Assembly (NCBI GenBank): GCA_000508965.1 | Contig: BAHV02000017.1 | Location: forward strand, 1 to 64,000 | Length of the DNA: 64,000 nt | Direction: 5' to 3' | Source: Dielma sp000508965 | GTDB lineage: Bacteria; Bacillota_I; Bacilli_A; Erysipelotrichales; Erysipelotrichaceae | Shown here: piece by piece, positions 62,410 through 64,000 of the stretch | Numbering within the stretch: the stretch's first letter is position 1 | How the letters are laid out: every line of letters starts with the position of its first letter | The notes under the pieces: model-generated | Told to the model about the DNA's origin: nothing | The model's database searches: none | The model's input: only the letters and a program-made list of their open reading frames with translations | Made by a program: the position numbers and the translations under genes

Positions 62410-63090
62410 CTACCACAATTCATTTTCAATTAAGCTTGCATACATATAACAAACACATTTTTTAGAATGATTTGACTCAATCTGGCGTACTTTTAAATTG
62501 GTCGGATAATATTCCCGATAAGGGAAATCGTTTACCCCGCCTTTAAACACTGTATATTCATTTAATGCCGAATACCACTGTTCAATTTCAGCCTCCTCCA
62601 AACCGATATAAGCCTGAGGGATAAAACCAACTAAATCCTCAAAGGTTTCGCCATAAAGCAGTTTAATTGCTGAACCGTTTTCACGCATCCGCTTTACAGC
62701 CCGGACAACTGCATCATGGGTATTAATATGCCGTGGATGCATTGAACCGCGCCAATGAGTGATTACTAAATCAACCTTTTCATCAATAAAATATTTTTCT
62801 AATCGATCAGAAAATGCTTCCGTAGTCGGCATATCACTTGAAACATATCCCAGCCAAAGCGCATCGGCGCCAAGCTTAGCGGCAGCGCGCTGGTTCTGAT
62901 CCAGTAATTCCTTTAAATAAACGTCACATTCTTCTTTTGTAGCATTCGGATCCTCAAGACGGCCTTGGGTAACATGCACGCATGTGCAGTGCGCACCTTG
63001 CTTAGCATATTTTAATAATAAAGGCCCGCCCATTAATTCCGCATCCAAGGAATGTGCACCAATTGAAACTACTCGCTGTACTTTACTCAT
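62410..63090 (-). CDS. PIG-L family deacetylase
   Basis: The start MSKVQRVVSIGAHSLDAEL at 63090 gives 226 residues. The metal motif reads AHSLDAE instead of the usual AHPDDE; His and the last Asp remain. A second site has GSMHPRHINTHDAV. The family removes N-acetyl groups from amino sugars. Beside a PTS it may deacetylate an imported sugar. Confidence 0.82.
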   Translation of the reverse strand: MSKVQRVVSIGAHSLDAELMGGPLLLKYAKQGAHCTCVHVTQGRLEDPNATKEECDVYLKELLDQNQRAAAKLGADALWLGYVSSDMPTTEAFSDRLEKYFIDEKVDLVITHWRGSMHPRHINTHDAVVRAVKRMRENGSAIKLLYGETFEDLVGFIPQAYIGLEEAEIEQWYSALNEYTVFKGGVNDFPYREYYPTNLKVRQIESNHSKKCVCYMYASLIENELW

Positions 63091-63091
63091 A

Positions 63092-64000
63092 CTATATGTC
63101 CTTTCTATAATCAATAAATGATCTAAATACATTTAAGCCATGCCGTTCATAATATCTTCTGCCAGGTTCATCCGTTGTGACAAAATACATATGATAAATT
63201 CCCTTCTTTGCCATTTCAGCCATCTGCAGCTCCAACAGAATGCCGCCAAGACCTGCGTTTCTGGCTTTTTCACTGATACCAATCGGACCGAAACGCATGG
63301 GATTGCCATCAATCTTACGCATACAGAAGCCAACAATATTTTCATTACGATCCACAACCAGAAGAATCAGATCTTCAGCCTCATTATTCTGCATGCTGAT
63401 TAAAGCATTGCGCTTCCAGCCGCCGCCAAATTCATCCTTCAGAAAACGAAGCAAATCAAGAGCATAAGCATAATCAAATTGAATGAAACGATAGCCCTTT
63501 GCTTCTGCTTCGGCCTTTTTCTTCTGCGTATACTCGGACAGCTGATAACCATGTAAATCTCTGCACATGGAATAATGCTGATCACCGCTGATATAGCCGT
63601 GCTTTTCAAAAAAACAAATGGCTTCCGGATAATTGTCAGCATCAATGCCGGCAAAAAAATAATTCGGACTATAAGCACCCACTGTTATATTTTCTACGCC
63701 GAGTGATTTTAAAGCCGTTTCCGCTCTCATCAGCAATTGCTCGCCGATATTCATGCCCCGATGCTCAGCATCCACAAAAATTACATTGATCCAGCCTCTT
63801 TCCGGTTCAAGGCCGCGTTCCAAGTATGGAAACTTCCGTTTTGTTGCCAAAATATAACCAATAACACGTTCATCATTTACCGCAACCCAGCTTAATGATT
63901 CATCGAAGTTATCATCAAACAACGCCTGCTTTCTAAACTTTTTCACATCAATCGGATCAAATGTACAACAGCGGTTCCAACAATCCACAACCCCCTGTTC
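63092..64000 (-). CDS. Two-domain GNAT acetyltransferase, partial
   Basis: The frame is open to the window edge, so the start is missing. Two GNAT folds are visible, one with FVDAEHRGMNIGEQLLMRAE, the other with ISEKARNAGLGGILLELQM. Both have the acetyl-CoA loop. It precedes the PIG-L gene by one base and may acetylate the product of the pathway. Its substrate is unknown. Confidence 0.8.
   Translation of the reverse strand, partial: EQGVVDCWNRCCTFDPIDVKKFRKQALFDDNFDESLSWVAVNDERVIGYILATKRKFPYLERGLEPERGWINVIFVDAEHRGMNIGEQLLMRAETALKSLGVENITVGAYSPNYFFAGIDADNYPEAICFFEKHGYISGDQHYSMCRDLHGYQLSEYTQKKKAEAEAKGYRFIQFDYAYALDLLRFLKDEFGGGWKRNALISMQNNEAEDLILLVVDRNENIVGFCMRKIDGNPMRFGPIGISEKARNAGLGGILLELQMAEMAKKGIYHMYFVTTDEPGRRYYERHGLNVFRSFIDYRKDI

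Noticed and set aside
1..64000. CRISPR arrays, tRNA or rRNA genes, insertion sequences, prophage genes
   Set aside because: None was recognised by eye on either strand. A scan with dedicated tools could still find small ones.

Overview
The window looks like a chromosomal segment of a low-GC Firmicute, most likely a gut member of the Erysipelotrichia. This is inferred from gene content and was not tested by any database search. The grounds are T-box leaders on trpS and pheST, an mraZ-led division and cell-wall cluster with an array of mollicute-like MraZ boxes, MurT/GatD, RqcH, Spx, YlbM-type TmcAL, a C4-zinc L32, and anaerobic metabolism (class III ribonucleotide reductase, several radical or oxygen-sensitive steps). 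No rRNA, tRNA, CRISPR array, phage or insertion sequence was recognised.

Layout. 1-2050: spx (minus) and T-box-controlled trpS (plus). 2047-6605: a pirin preceded by a 42-residue ORF, then an unusual anaerobic ribonucleotide reductase operon. Its first gene fuses a MarR-type DNA-binding domain to the radical-SAM activase, and its second fuses NrdD to a thioredoxin-like domain. Two matching operator-like repeats bracket its promoter. 6700-7090: gene debris. 7135-16770: the dcw cluster mraZ-rsmH-ftsL-pbp-pbp-murE-mraY-murD, all on the minus strand. 16981-19013: murT-gatD for lipid II amidation. 19132-19885: yceD-rpmF behind a good sigma-A promoter. 19994-23332: ICMT-like methyltransferase, C39-like lipoprotein, DUF4230 protein, lipase. 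23451-25108: tmcAL and a DUF218 protein on the plus strand. 25149-27668: a large mosaic surface protein with its own operators and flanking terminators.

27962-32240 holds DsrE-like, GNAT, YebC, a DUF4358 lipoprotein/SGNH hydrolase pair and a zinc-ribbon membrane protein. 32242-35956 is the T-box-controlled pheST operon. 36062-40357 carries a lipase, a TrmH-type methyltransferase, a TVP38 membrane protein, AzlCD and three decayed small genes. 40358-42484 is psuK-psuG (pseudouridine catabolism), 42540-45964 rsmB-priA, and 46146-48204 a DUF6440 protein with two Cof-type HAD phosphatases, followed by a decayed gene. 48845-51933 has a TPR-GAF-GGDEF protein and a zinc-ribbon protein, 52084-54531 gmk and divergent rqcH, and 54528-59261 a GT51 glycosyltransferase, two tandem small paralogues, patatin-asnA and an M18 aminopeptidase. 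59324-60118 is a DUF2971 protein, and 60231-64000 a mannose-family PTS (IID, IIC, IIB) with a PIG-L deacetylase and a two-domain GNAT cut by the window edge.

Most of the window is housekeeping. The strongest candidate for an unusual system is the nrd operon at 2968-6605. There the activase, its likely repressor and a dedicated electron-donor domain appear to be built into two polypeptides. Several protein starts given here differ from the longest open frame because ribosome binding sites and family alignments favour internal starts. Those choices are explained entry by entry.
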